DNA of 64,000 nt from CAVTSA01 sp963737225 (GCA_963737225.1 CAVTSA010000013.1:62001-126000); one strand, 5' to 3'; positions 10,250-18,886 are shown, counted from the stretch's first letter. Program-made: numbers and translations. Notes: generated by a model not told the origin, from the letters alone.

Positions 10250-11287
10250 ATGACCTGGCGATCCGACCGCTTCCTGCGCGCCTGCCGGCGGGAGCCGGTC
10301 GACACCACACCGATCTGGCTCATGCGCCAGGCCGGGCGGTCGCTGCCCGAGTACCGCAAGCTGCGCGAGCGATACACGCTGCTGGACATCGTTGCCGACG
10401 CCGACCTCTGCTCCGAGGTGACGCTGCAGCCGGTGCGCCGGCTGGGGGTGGACGCCGCGGTGATGTTCGCGGACATCATGCTGCCGCTGCGCGGGATGGG
10501 GGTCGACTTCGAGCTGGTGGAGAGCGTGGGCCCCGTGATCGCGCGGCCGGTCCGCACGCCCGCCGACGTCGATCGCCTTCGCGAGCCGGGGGGAGAGGAG
10601 GCGGCCCCGATCGTGATCGATGCCGTCCGCCGGGTCGTCGCCGACTCACCGGTACCGGTGATCGCCTTCTCGGGCGCACCGTTCACCCTGGCCAGCTATC
10701 TCATCGAGGGACGGCCCAGCCGTCAGTTCACGCTGACCAAGCAGTTCATGTACCAGGAGCCCGCGGCGTTCGGGCGGCTGCTGGGAAAGCTGTCGCGGGT
10801 GATGACGGGGTACCTCCGCGCGCAGGTCGACGCCGGGGCCGCCGCGGTCCAGCTCTTCGACAGCTGGGTGGGGGCGCTGGGCCCTCGCGACTACCAGGAA
10901 CAGGTGCTGCCCCACACCCGGGCGATCTTCTCCGGCCTGGAGGACCTCGGGGTCCCTCGCATCCACTTCGGGACCGACACCGCGACGCTCCTGGACGCGA
11001 TCGCGACCTCGGGAGCGGACGTGGTGGGGCTCGATTGGCGGGTGCCGCTCGACGCGGCCTGGCGGCGGGTGGGTTTCGAACGCGCCGTCCAGGGCAACCT
11101 CGAGCCGGCGGTGCTGACCGGCCCCGCCCCGCTGGTCCGCGAGCGGGCGGCCGAGGTGCTGCGCCAGGCTGGGGGGCGTCCGGGGCACGTCTTCAACCTC
11201 GGTCACGGGGTCCTGCCCGAGACCGTGCTCTCGAACCTCGAGCTGCTGGTCGAGACTGTCCATTCGGCCCCGCTCCCCGTCGCCTGA
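10250..11287 (+). CDS. hemE: Uroporphyrinogen decarboxylase
   Basis: 345 residues. N-terminal PIWLMRQAGRSLPEYR is the diagnostic signature; FADIMLPLRGMGVDFE and FNLGHGVLPET near the end are also conserved. It decarboxylates uroporphyrinogen III to coproporphyrinogen III. The start at 10250 fits the family; 94 bases separate it from hemL, the only sizeable gap after hemA. In that gap GGCAGGCTC occurs twice about 28 bases apart. Last gene of the heme cluster. Confidence 0.95.
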   Translation: MTWRSDRFLRACRREPVDTTPIWLMRQAGRSLPEYRKLRERYTLLDIVADADLCSEVTLQPVRRLGVDAAVMFADIMLPLRGMGVDFELVESVGPVIARPVRTPADVDRLREPGGEEAAPIVIDAVRRVVADSPVPVIAFSGAPFTLASYLIEGRPSRQFTLTKQFMYQEPAAFGRLLGKLSRVMTGYLRAQVDAGAAAVQLFDSWVGALGPRDYQEQVLPHTRAIFSGLEDLGVPRIHFGTDTATLLDAIATSGADVVGLDWRVPLDAAWRRVGFERAVQGNLEPAVLTGPAPLVRERAAEVLRQAGGRPGHVFNLGHGVLPETVLSNLELLVETVHSAPLPVA

Positions 11288-11332
11288 GGAACCGAGAAGG
11301 TCGGTTGCGCGGGCCGCTAGAATGCGGCGCGC

Positions 11333-11809
11333 ATGGTCACATGGGGCAGATTCAAGGAGCTCCGGCCCGATCTGGCGCAGGCCGGACGGGAGCTGTTCTA
11401 TCAGTTCGGAGGGGTGGGGCTCGGCTTCCTGGCCACCGTCAGCAAGGATGGGGGCCCGCGGCTTCACCCGGTCTGTCCGATCCTCACCGAGGCCGACCTC
11501 TTCTGCCTCGTGATCCCGTCGCTCAAGCGGCAGGACCTGATCCGGGACGGACGGTATGCGCTCCATGCCTACCCGCCGTCGAACAACGAGGATGCGTTCC
11601 TGGTCACGGGCGTCGCGCGCCTGCGCCAGGAGCCCGACCTGCGCCGGGAGGTCGAGGCGGTCTTCCTCGCGGAACGCGGGTGGGAATCGCTACCCGGGTC
11701 AGAAAGTCAGCAGTTGTTCGAGCTCCAGATCGGCACCTGCCTGGTGACCCGGACCACCGGCTTCGCAGACTTCGAACCCAGGCACGCGTTCTGGAAAGCC
11801 CCGGCCTGA
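11333..11809 (+). CDS. Pyridoxamine 5'-phosphate oxidase-like FMN-binding protein
   Basis: 158 residues with a split-barrel flavin fold pattern: LGFLATVSKDGGPRLHPVCPIL at the start, DLFCLVIPSLKRQDLIRDGRYALH in the middle. Such small proteins bind FMN or F420 and act as oxidoreductases, or in some cases bind heme. It lies 45 bases after hemE in the same direction, but no specific heme role is shown. The cofactor cannot be decided from sequence by eye. Confidence 0.75.
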   Translation: MVTWGRFKELRPDLAQAGRELFYQFGGVGLGFLATVSKDGGPRLHPVCPILTEADLFCLVIPSLKRQDLIRDGRYALHAYPPSNNEDAFLVTGVARLRQEPDLRREVEAVFLAERGWESLPGSESQQLFELQIGTCLVTRTTGFADFEPRHAFWKAPA

Positions 11810-11843
11810 CGCCGACCTCGACCTCCCCCGTCACGTCAACCCC

Positions 11844-11908
11844 GCCATCTGTCGACAGATGGCCGGTTTTCAGGCCTCTGCGCGGTACATGTGTCGACAG
11901 ATGGCCAG
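11844..11908. repeat. Paired palindromes, centres 42 bp apart (locus a)
   Basis: A perfect 20-bp palindrome, GCCATCTGTCGACAGATGGC at 11844-11863, is followed by a second, slightly imperfect copy centred on the GTCGAC at 11893-11898. The two centres are exactly 42 bp apart. The pair sits between the 3' ends of two convergent genes, so it is not an ordinary promoter operator. Confidence 0.85.
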
Positions 11909-11927
11909 GAAGGAGCGTGGGGTGGGG

Positions 11928-13073
11928 CTACGCGAGATGGCTGCGCTGGGTGGTCAGGTCGCGGCGCGCCAGGAAGGCGGGCGTCAGCTCGATGCCCAGG
12001 CCGGGGCCTTGGGGCGGGCGGAGCACACCGCGCTCGACGAAGGTTCCCGGCGTGACGACGTCGGCGTAATAGGTCAGGTAGTAGGCGCGGACGCTCTCCA
12101 TCAGGTAGGTGTTGGGGAGCGTCACCAGGACGTGGGCGGCGGCGACCAGGTTGACCGGTCCCGAGCGGTCGTGGGGTGCGACGGACACCCCGTAGACCTC
12201 CGCCAGCTCGGCGGCGCGACGGAGCTCGGAGATGCCTCCCATCCAGGTGATGTCGCCCATCAGGATGTCGATCGCGGACGCCTCCAGCAGATGGTGGAGC
12301 TGGAAGCGCGTCATCAGGCGCTCGGAGCCGCAGACCGGGAACCCGCTCTGTTCTTTCAGGTCACGCCAGGCGGCCGCGTGCTCGGGATGCAGCAGGTCCT
12401 CGAGCCAGAGCACCGGCACGTCCGCCCGCTCCAGCGCCCGCGCAGCGCGGAGGGCGGCGTGCAGGCTCAGCATCGAGTGACCTTCGATCGCGATCTGCAT
12501 CCGGCTCCCGAAGCGTGCCTTGATCGCGATCGCGGGCGCCAGCCCCTCCTCGATCATGGCGTCGGTCAGGTCGGTGCCCAGCGAAGGCTCCACGAAGCGG
12601 TCGAACGGCGCGTATTTGAGCGCGGTGACCCCGGCGTCGAGCAGCTCTCCGGCCAGCCCTTCCGGATCCCGCCAGACCCGGGGGCCGTCGTCGTAGGGGT
12701 GGAAGGAGGCGCAGGTGTTGTAGACCCGGACGCCGTCGCGTACCGGTCCCCCGAGCAGCTGATAGACCGGCTGCTCGGTGACCTTGCCGAGGAGGTCCCA
12801 CAGCGCGATGTCGATCGCCGACAGCGCCCTGCCTTCCGCGCCCGCGTAGCCGTGGTAGCGCGCGAACGTGAACAGGTCGTAGGTGATCCGAGCCAGGTGC
12901 CGGGGGTCGCGGCCGAGCACGAACCGCTGGGCCAGGTCGTGGACGACGGGGGCGGTGCGGAAGTCCGCCGTCTGCCCGAGGCCGACCAGCCCCTCGTCCG
13001 TGTGCAGGCGGACCAGGATGAACTGCGGATCGAGACCGGCACAGGCGATCGTCTCCACCTCGATGATTCGCAT
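11928..13073 (-). CDS. Mandelate racemase/muconate lactonizing enzyme family protein
   Basis: 381 residues, enolase superfamily. The N-terminal capping domain is followed by a barrel with ALKYAPFD (first catalytic strand), IAIEGHSML, LWLEDLL, CGSERL and GDITWMGGISE, the order of acid/base and Mg-ligand strands in this superfamily. These enzymes abstract the alpha proton of carboxylate sugars or related acids. The start overlaps the stop of the RraA-like gene, so the two form an operon that may process a sugar-acid or hydroxy-acid substrate (inference). Exact substrate unknown. Confidence 0.85.
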   Translation of the reverse strand: MRIIEVETIACAGLDPQFILVRLHTDEGLVGLGQTADFRTAPVVHDLAQRFVLGRDPRHLARITYDLFTFARYHGYAGAEGRALSAIDIALWDLLGKVTEQPVYQLLGGPVRDGVRVYNTCASFHPYDDGPRVWRDPEGLAGELLDAGVTALKYAPFDRFVEPSLGTDLTDAMIEEGLAPAIAIKARFGSRMQIAIEGHSMLSLHAALRAARALERADVPVLWLEDLLHPEHAAAWRDLKEQSGFPVCGSERLMTRFQLHHLLEASAIDILMGDITWMGGISELRRAAELAEVYGVSVAPHDRSGPVNLVAAAHVLVTLPNTYLMESVRAYYLTYYADVVTPGTFVERGVLRPPQGPGLGIELTPAFLARRDLTTQRSHLA

Positions 13074-13789
13074 CAGGCGTGCTCGCCGCGCTGCGCCCGC
13101 CAGGCGGCGAGAGTCTCCTCGCTGGGCGGATAGACGCCGAGGATGCTCTCACCAGCGTTCACCCGCTCCCAGAGGTATTCCTCGAGCCGCTCCTGGGCGT
13201 GCGCCGCCTCCGCCACCTCGTCGGCCAGGGCAAGCGGGAACACGACGACTCCGTCCTGGTCGCCGACCACCACGTCGCCCGGTTCCACCAGCACCCCGCC
13301 GCAGCCGATCGGCACCTGCAGCTCCACCGGATGGTGGCGCAGCGACGAGGCGGCGGCGTGGGCGCCCCGGCAGTAGCTCGGGAGGTCGAGGGCGCGGAAC
13401 CCGGCGCTGTCTCTCACCGGGCCGTCGGTGACCAGGCCGGCGGCCCCCCGGCGGGTGATGCGGGTGGCGATGATGTGGCCGAACGAGGCGCTGCCCAGCT
13501 CGCCGCGTGCGTCGATCACCAGCACCTCGCCGGGACCGATGCGCTCGACCGCCAGTCGCTGGACGTTGGTGGTGTTGTCGAACCGCGCACGCCCGTGCTC
13601 CAGCTCACCGCGCACCGGGACGTAACGAAGGGTGAACGCCTGTCCCACCAGCCGGAGATCCCCTCGCAGCGGCTGCAGGCCGCGGATGAAGCAGTTGGTC
13701 AGCCCGTGGTGCACCAGCTGTGTGGTGAGGGTGGCGGTCGAAACCTCGAGAAGCAGCTCCCGGGTACGCTCACGCAGCTTCGCTTCCAT
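13073..13789 (-). CDS. RraA/HMG-aldolase family protein
   Basis: 238 residues of the RraA-like fold: GEVLVIDARGELGSASFGHIIATRITRRGAAGLVTDG and PIGCGGVLVEPGDVVVGDQDGVVVFP. This family includes 4-hydroxy-4-methyl-2-oxoglutarate/4-carboxy-4-hydroxy-2-oxoadipate aldolases and oxaloacetate decarboxylases; the conserved Arg and Asp of the GxxTDGxxRD metal/pyruvate site are visible as TDGPVRD. Coupled to the enolase-superfamily gene (ATGA overlap). A catabolic aldolase role is more likely than RNase E regulation, but this is inference from context. Confidence 0.82.
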   Translation of the reverse strand: MEAKLRERTRELLLEVSTATLTTQLVHHGLTNCFIRGLQPLRGDLRLVGQAFTLRYVPVRGELEHGRARFDNTTNVQRLAVERIGPGEVLVIDARGELGSASFGHIIATRITRRGAAGLVTDGPVRDSAGFRALDLPSYCRGAHAAASSLRHHPVELQVPIGCGGVLVEPGDVVVGDQDGVVVFPLALADEVAEAAHAQERLEEYLWERVNAGESILGVYPPSEETLAAWRAQRGEHA

Positions 13790-13858
13790 CGGATCAGCCT
13801 AGGCGCGAGCCCCGGCGCCACCCGCCAACCGGTCGCTATCTGCACCGCTTGGTGGCGT

Positions 13859-13911
13859 GGATCGTGGCCAACTGCTGACAGGCGGATCGTGGCCATCTGC
13901 TTACAGATGGC
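13859..13911. repeat. Tandem near-repeat with hairpin upstream of the RraA operon (locus b)
   Basis: GGATCGTGGCCA occurs at 13859 and again 25 bases later. The second unit ends in the palindrome GCCATCTG-CTTA-CAGATGGC (13892-13911), the same arms as the palindrome at 11844. It lies 70-120 bases upstream of the start at 13789. Together with the 11844 pair it brackets the two-gene operon. Confidence 0.75.
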
Positions 13912-13937
13912 AGCCGGCGTGAGTGGCGGGTGACTGA

Positions 13938-14453
13938 TTACCGGTAGGGAGTTCCGAACCGTCCGTCCGAGATCACCTGGTCGGCGTCCTTGCGCTTCTT
14001 GCGCCCGCGGCCGATCGCGTGGCGCGGATAGCCGAACGGGATCACTGCCAGCACGTCGTACTCCTCGGGTAATCCGACCTGCTCGGCGACCTCACGCATG
14101 CCCGCGAACCCGGTCCAGTTGGAACCGACGCCATCGCCCCACGCGGTCAGGATCATCGACTGCACGGCGCGGCTGGCGTCGGAGACGCCGTACCGGCTCG
14201 CCTTCTCGCAGGCGACCACGACCGCGGCCGCCGCCCCCGCGATGTAGGGGCCGGTCGGCACCCGGCGTCCGAGCTCCTCCAGAGCGGCGCGCTCCCGCAC
14301 CAGGACGAAGTGCCACGGCTGGAGGTTGATGGAGCTCCCGGAGAGGCGTCCGGCCTCGACGATGCGGTGGAGGACCTCGTCGGGGATCTCCCGGGTGTCG
14401 TACTCCCGAACCGCCAGCACCGTCCGCACCGCTTCGAAGACCGGGTTCGCCAT
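13938..14453 (-). CDS. Nitroreductase family protein
   Basis: 171 residues from the chosen start (MANPVFEAVRTVLAVREY). The arginine-rich N-terminus and SSINLQPWHFVLVRE are the FMN-binding motifs of nitroreductases; the C-terminus has VLAVIPFGYPRHAIGRGRKKR, the usual GYP motif. It probably reduces nitro or quinone compounds with NAD(P)H. An upstream in-frame ATG at 14501 would add 16 residues not typical of the family. Physiological substrate unknown. Confidence 0.85.
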   Translation of the reverse strand: MANPVFEAVRTVLAVREYDTREIPDEVLHRIVEAGRLSGSSINLQPWHFVLVRERAALEELGRRVPTGPYIAGAAAAVVVACEKASRYGVSDASRAVQSMILTAWGDGVGSNWTGFAGMREVAEQVGLPEEYDVLAVIPFGYPRHAIGRGRKKRKDADQVISDGRFGTPYR

Positions 14454-14610
14454 TTCACGGCCGAGTCTAGCGATCGTCGAGCCCTGGCCAGCGGCGATCA
14501 TCTTTCAGATTGCGTGTTTCCCCACAAAAGGATAGGATCAATATCAGTTATTGTTATCTCGATACGGGAGTCACGGGGTCGACCGGCATCGAGCCCGGCA
14601 GGAGGTATGG

Positions 14611-14970
14611 ATGGCAACCGCAGGACCGGTCAGGTCCCACTCCACTCAGACGTCGGAGGCAGCCTGGAATGGCTCCGCCAGCGAGACGAAGCTCGGTGAC
14701 GCGAGCGCCGGCACCATGCGCGGGGCCTTCGCCTGGGTCGATCCCGACGGCGACCCCGACAACAAGAGCAGCTACAAGTTCATCCATCACGAGGTCGGCG
14801 CGAACGGGAGCGTCGGCCCCGCCAACATGCGCGCCTGCATCTCCGGTATCGGGGTGCTCAACGGCGGCCGCGGTGGCGCGCGGATCCCGAAAGCGGACCG
14901 CAAGCCGATCTACGACCACCTGGCCCGCCACCTGCGTGACGCCGGCCACGAACCGCCGGCCCTCGACTGA
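14611..14970 (+). CDS. Stand-alone domain like the C-terminal tail of phage prohead proteases
   Basis: 119 residues. From residue ~35 the protein reads FAWVDPDGDPDNKSSYKFIHHEV, then an Ala/Gly stretch with NGGRGGARIPKADR and YDHLARHLRDAGHEPPAL. This order (DPDAxPDxKxxYKxPHHD ... GGxxIPxxDRxxVYxHLAxHY) is what I recall from C-terminal regions of HK97-type prohead proteases and related phage proteins. Here it stands alone, with a strong AGGAGG 5-6 bases before ATG 14611 and an AT-rich leader (14515-14575) unlike its surroundings. No other phage gene is nearby. Role unknown; a domesticated domain is possible. Confidence 0.6.
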   Translation: MATAGPVRSHSTQTSEAAWNGSASETKLGDASAGTMRGAFAWVDPDGDPDNKSSYKFIHHEVGANGSVGPANMRACISGIGVLNGGRGGARIPKADRKPIYDHLARHLRDAGHEPPALD

Positions 14971-15044
14971 AGGGGCCGCCCCGCGCTTCCGCGCTCCGGC
15001 TGAACCGCACGGTAGATCCCGGAGAGCGGACACCGTGGGCTTGC

Positions 15045-16625
15045 TCATCCCTGATCGAGTGCGCGCAGGCGCTCCTCCGCTCGCTGCTCGCTCGCCCGGC
15101 GTGCCAGCTCGGCGCCCGGCTCCAGGTCGACGAACCGGATCACCGAGCACAGCTGGGGATGCACCTCGGCCGCCAGCTCGAACATGCGCTGCGCGACCTC
15201 GCGATAGTCGGGGTGGCCCTGCTGGGTGGTTCGCAGCTCGACCAGGTGGCAGAGCTCGCGCAGGTTGAGGCGCATGTACCAGCGGAGGCGGAAGGCGAGC
15301 GGCACCGCGTACTGCGCCAGCTCGTCACCCAGTGACCGCGCCAGCGCGGCGTGCACGTCGGCGGCCCGGGCCATCTCCTCCTGGAAACGGCGGCCGGCGC
15401 CGTAGTCGTGGAGCTCGGGGGGCATGTCGAACCCCAGCCGGGTGGTCAGCCGCTGCCGCTCCTGGGTCAGCATGCGGTGCCGCTGCAGATCGCGATAGGC
15501 GCCGAAATTGGCCGTGATCTGAAACGTGTAGGCGGCGTGTTCGAACGCCCGGGGTAGGCGGTCGCGCCGGTTCTGCCGGGCGCGAGCGACGGAGACCAGC
15601 AGCTCCGATAGGCCGAGGTCGAGTCCCTGGAGACGCTGCAGCGGCAGGTCACCGGCGGCAAACACCAGGGCCGCCGCGACCCGGCGCTCGGCGTCGCGGT
15701 CGTAGTCGACGAGGACCACGTCCCGCTCCTCCGACACCGGCCCGGCCGCCGCCGAGCCCGCGGCGAGCGCCGCCGCACGCGCGCGCAGACGCTCCGCGGC
15801 GGGGCCGCCGTACCGCTCGTCGAGAGCACGGCGGACGAACGCCGGCAGCACCTCGCGGAGCTCGCCGTGCAGCTCCGTCGCCAGCCCCGAAATCTCGGGG
15901 AGCGGAGAGGCCGACAGCCTGGTCAGCAGATACTCGAAGGCACGCCCGCTGCCCGCCAGCCCCAGGTTGGTCAGCGTCGCCGCGGGCAGCAGCCCGCGCA
16001 GCAGGTCGAAGGCGTGCGCACGCGTCGCCCTGCGCCAGGCGGCCTCCGGCTCGCCTTCCCTGCGAGGGTGCCGGGCGCGGACTCCGGCGAGCACCGGCGG
16101 CAGCAGCTCGGCGAACGCGGTGAAGAGCCCGTCCATCGCCGGTTCGTATCGCGGGTCGTCGAGCTCGGGGCCACGGTGATAGGCGAAGCGGCCGTTTGGT
16201 CCCGGCCGGTCGAAGCGAACGTAGCGGGTCGATTTCTCGAGCGGTGAGATCCCGATCCGGGCGTCTTCCAGGGCTTTGGCCGCGAGCTGTGAGACGGACT
16301 CGACCGCGACGTGGGCGAAGGCAAGCTCGGCAACCGAGTCGTCCCCATAGCCGACCAGAACGCGTTCATAGAAAGCCTCGGCGCGTCCCCTGTCGACCGC
16401 GGCATCCGCACCCGGCGCTCGGATGCCGAGTTCGGTCTGTTCCAGGAACTCCTCCAGCAGCACACGCCGCAGGCTCTTCTCGGTGCGGGAGTAGCGGCTG
16501 AACAGGGCCCCCGCCACGACTTCCGGCAGTCCCTTCAGCGCAAAGACGCGGCGGTCGAGGTTGGTCAGGTAGCGAGCGAGAAGCGCGCGCTCGGCGGCTG
16601 TGAAATCGGGCGCCGGCTGGCTCAC
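15045..16625 (-). CDS. Double-domain ThyX-like protein (FAD-dependent thymidylate synthase family)
   Basis: 526 residues, about twice a normal ThyX. The N-terminal half has DDSVAELAFAHVAVESVSQ and SPLEKSTRYV, like the ThyX region around the S/R-Y substrate residues, but no RHR. The C-terminal half has FQITANFGAYRDLQRHRMLTQERQRL with an RHR motif, but not the canonical S seven residues later. So each half seems to keep part of the active site. Long ThyX relatives of this length are known in other bacteria. Whether it makes dTMP or does something else is open. The protein is Ala/Arg-rich in a linker near the middle. Confidence 0.75.
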   Translation of the reverse strand: MSQPAPDFTAAERALLARYLTNLDRRVFALKGLPEVVAGALFSRYSRTEKSLRRVLLEEFLEQTELGIRAPGADAAVDRGRAEAFYERVLVGYGDDSVAELAFAHVAVESVSQLAAKALEDARIGISPLEKSTRYVRFDRPGPNGRFAYHRGPELDDPRYEPAMDGLFTAFAELLPPVLAGVRARHPRREGEPEAAWRRATRAHAFDLLRGLLPAATLTNLGLAGSGRAFEYLLTRLSASPLPEISGLATELHGELREVLPAFVRRALDERYGGPAAERLRARAAALAAGSAAAGPVSEERDVVLVDYDRDAERRVAAALVFAAGDLPLQRLQGLDLGLSELLVSVARARQNRRDRLPRAFEHAAYTFQITANFGAYRDLQRHRMLTQERQRLTTRLGFDMPPELHDYGAGRRFQEEMARAADVHAALARSLGDELAQYAVPLAFRLRWYMRLNLRELCHLVELRTTQQGHPDYREVAQRMFELAAEVHPQLCSVIRFVDLEPGAELARRASEQRAEERLRALDQG

Positions 16626-16666
16626 GCGGGACAGTGTAGGTCCACTGACTGGAGGGACCAGAACGA

Positions 16667-16699
16667 CCGGACGGAGTCGGGCCTGCCGCCTCCGTCCGG
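16667..16699 (-). terminator. Hairpin downstream of the 16.7-kb gene
   Basis: CCGGACGGAG (16667-16676) pairs perfectly with CTCCGTCCGG (16690-16699) across a 13-base loop. It lies just after the stop of the reverse-strand gene ending at 16714 and before the ThyX-like start at 16625. No clear U tract follows, so termination strength is uncertain. Confidence 0.5.
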
Positions 16700-16713
16700 T
16701 TTCCGGACGGCCG

Positions 16714-17139
16714 TCAGCCGGCGCGCTGTGCCTTCAGCTTCTCAGCGCGAACCGCGCGAGCCTTGGCCAGTGCCTGGCGGCGCTTTTCCAACACCGACTC
16801 ATCCGTCACTTTGCGGCGTGTTCGGCGAGCGGGGGCGGGAACCGAGGTCGCATCGTCCGGCAACGCGTCCAGGTTCTGGTTCACCCACTGAAGGAAATAG
16901 CGCCGGGCCTGGCCGCGCTCCAGGAAGTAGCGGCGAACCACGTTCACCGTGTCCGGCCAGTTCTTGCTGTCGATGAGTGGCTCGGCATACAGCTTCCTGG
17001 CCGTGCTCAAATCTTGCAAGTCGACCTGCACGGTTGGCTTGGCGGGCGTCATCTTCTCCAGTAGCGCGTCTGTCTGTGCGTCGCCGAGGATCTCGCGAAG
17101 CTGATCGACGGGTACGGTCTTGCGGTGTGCGATGGGCAT
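16714..17139 (-). CDS. Hypothetical protein with basic C-terminal tail
   Basis: 141 residues from ATG 17139, which has AAAGGA about 10 bases upstream; a longer start at 17157 is less likely. I do not recognise the family. The first ~85 residues look globular (KTVPVDQLREILGD, KLYAEPLID, RRYFLERGQARRYF). The last ~40 are strongly basic and Ala-rich with a predicted helix (LEKRRQALAKARAVRAEKLKAQRAG), suggesting nucleic-acid contact. It has its own hairpin downstream. It may be a small DNA- or RNA-binding protein; nothing more can be said. Confidence 0.6.
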   Translation of the reverse strand: MPIAHRKTVPVDQLREILGDAQTDALLEKMTPAKPTVQVDLQDLSTARKLYAEPLIDSKNWPDTVNVVRRYFLERGQARRYFLQWVNQNLDALPDDATSVPAPARRTRRKVTDESVLEKRRQALAKARAVRAEKLKAQRAG

Positions 17140-17279
17140 GCGGATATCCTTTAACAAGGTCAGTAGGCTGACGTCGGATCACATCATAGCAATCCGCCCA
17201 GACGGTGCAGGAAGTTTTTGTCAAGCACGCGACACTGTCCGGATAGTCTGGTCGCAGGCGCCGATGATGGGGGGCGGAC

Positions 17280-18086
17280 ATGGATCACCTTCTCGACGTC
17301 GACTGGGCGGCACACTGGCGGTCCCTGGTGGAAGTCCGCAATGCGGCGGCGGTGGTGGACGGCAAGCCGGTGGGAGGCCAGGATCCGTCCGCCTGGGACC
17401 GGCGCGCCCGTCGGTTCCGCCGCAATACCGCGGAGGGACGCGACCCCTTGCTCGATGTCGTGCTCCCCTTTGTGAGCCAATCTTCGACTGTGCTGGACGT
17501 CGGCGCCGGATATGGCCGTCACTCAGTGCCACTCGCCGACCGCGCCGGGTGGGTGACCATGGTCGAACCGTCGCGAGGCATGCGGGAACAGGTTCCGGAC
17601 CTGCCGAATGTGACCGTCGTAGCCAGTGAGTGGATGGACGCCGAGGTGCAGCCGGCGAACGTGGTTCTCTGCGCGCACGTCCTCTATGGAGTGCTCGATC
17701 CGGTGCCGTTCATCGAGAAGCTGGAGCGGTCGGCGACGGAGCGTGTGTTTCTTGCTCTGCGCGGCGATCGCAACGCACACGTCACCGAACAGTTCCTGCC
17801 TCGGCCGCGGATGCCGCAGCTGGAGGACTGCTTCAACCTTCTGCGCCAGATGAGGATCGCACCCGAGGTCGCATGGTGGGCGGTCCCGGTGCACCGGCAC
17901 TGGCCGGACCTGGAGGCGGCGGTAGAGGAGTGCGTGGAGTGGCTGGGGGTGCGCTGGGACGAGGGCAGCGGAAGGGCCTGGCTGGAGGCGAACCTGCGCC
18001 CGAATCCTGACGGGGGTCTGGACTGGGACAGCCGGCCGACCATGACCGGGGCGCTCCACTGGACGTCCGGTCACGAGCGGCGATGA
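17280..18086 (+). CDS. Class I SAM-dependent methyltransferase
   Basis: 268 residues. SAM motif I is VLDVGAGYGRHSVPLADR near residue 68, followed by MVEPSRGM and VLCAHVLYGVLDPVPFIEKL. The target is unknown. Its 3' end overlaps the next gene (ATGA), forming a three-gene run with the GNAT protein and the FAD oxidoreductase. Confidence 0.82.
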   Translation: MDHLLDVDWAAHWRSLVEVRNAAAVVDGKPVGGQDPSAWDRRARRFRRNTAEGRDPLLDVVLPFVSQSSTVLDVGAGYGRHSVPLADRAGWVTMVEPSRGMREQVPDLPNVTVVASEWMDAEVQPANVVLCAHVLYGVLDPVPFIEKLERSATERVFLALRGDRNAHVTEQFLPRPRMPQLEDCFNLLRQMRIAPEVAWWAVPVHRHWPDLEAAVEECVEWLGVRWDEGSGRAWLEANLRPNPDGGLDWDSRPTMTGALHWTSGHERR

Positions 18087-18886
18087 TCGAGCGCGAGGAC
18101 CTCGAGCTGCGCCCGGTGCGGACGTCCGACCGTCAGGTGGTCGCCGGCCTGGCTGCTCGGGGCGAGAGGATCCCCTTCGACGAGTGGGCGGAAAGCCCGG
18201 GCGGCCTGTTCTGGGCAGGCGAGTTGCTGGGCCGGGTGGTGGGGGTGGCACGCACCAGCCTGGTCGCGCCCGCGATCTTTCACGTCGACGGCCTGCTGGT
18301 CGACCGCGAGCAGCGCCGGCAGGGCATCGGCGCGGCCCTCCTGACGAACGTCATCGACCTCCTCCGTGCCCAGGGCGGACGCGGCCTCCGGGCGGAGGCG
18401 CTCGACCCGGCCACCCGCGGTCTGGCCGTGCGTTCCGGTTTCCGGATCGTGGCCCAGGCGTTCCCCTGGCGTGCGTCACGAGTGGAGGGCGGCGAACCGG
18501 CGCGGCTGGCGACCGAACGGGACCTGCCGGTGCTGGTCCAGCTGGCCGCGGGAAGGCTGCTGGCGCCGGGGGAAGGGCGGGATCTCGATCAGGGCACGCT
18601 CCGCGAGCGGGTGGAGGCCGGGGCGGTGCGCGTGGCCCCCGGGGGCCGCGCGTATGCTGTCGTGGTCGCCGAGGAGCCCCGCCTGGTGGTCGCCGCGCTC
18701 GCCGGACGGTCCGTGCTCTGGCCGCAGCTGGTGGAGGAGCTGCGGTTCGAAGCCGATCTCCATGACCTGGCCGGCGTCGACGTCTGGCTGGCCGCCTCCG
18801 AGGAGGGAGGAGGGCAGGTGTTGGAGGGCGCTGGCTACCATCGCGACGACGCCACCCGCCTTGACGCACTGGAGCTTGACCTTTGA
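18083..18886 (+). CDS. GNAT family N-acetyltransferase
   Basis: 267 residues. The first half is a GNAT domain with HVDGLLVDREQRRQGIGAALL, the acetyl-CoA pyrophosphate-binding motif A (R/Q-x-x-G-x-G). The second half (GRLLAPGEG onwards) may be a degenerate second GNAT repeat, as in tandem GNAT proteins. It starts within the stop of the methyltransferase gene and ends overlapping the TTG start of the oxidoreductase. Substrate unknown. Confidence 0.8.
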   Translation: MIEREDLELRPVRTSDRQVVAGLAARGERIPFDEWAESPGGLFWAGELLGRVVGVARTSLVAPAIFHVDGLLVDREQRRQGIGAALLTNVIDLLRAQGGRGLRAEALDPATRGLAVRSGFRIVAQAFPWRASRVEGGEPARLATERDLPVLVQLAAGRLLAPGEGRDLDQGTLRERVEAGAVRVAPGGRAYAVVVAEEPRLVVAALAGRSVLWPQLVEELRFEADLHDLAGVDVWLAASEEGGGQVLEGAGYHRDDATRLDALELDL

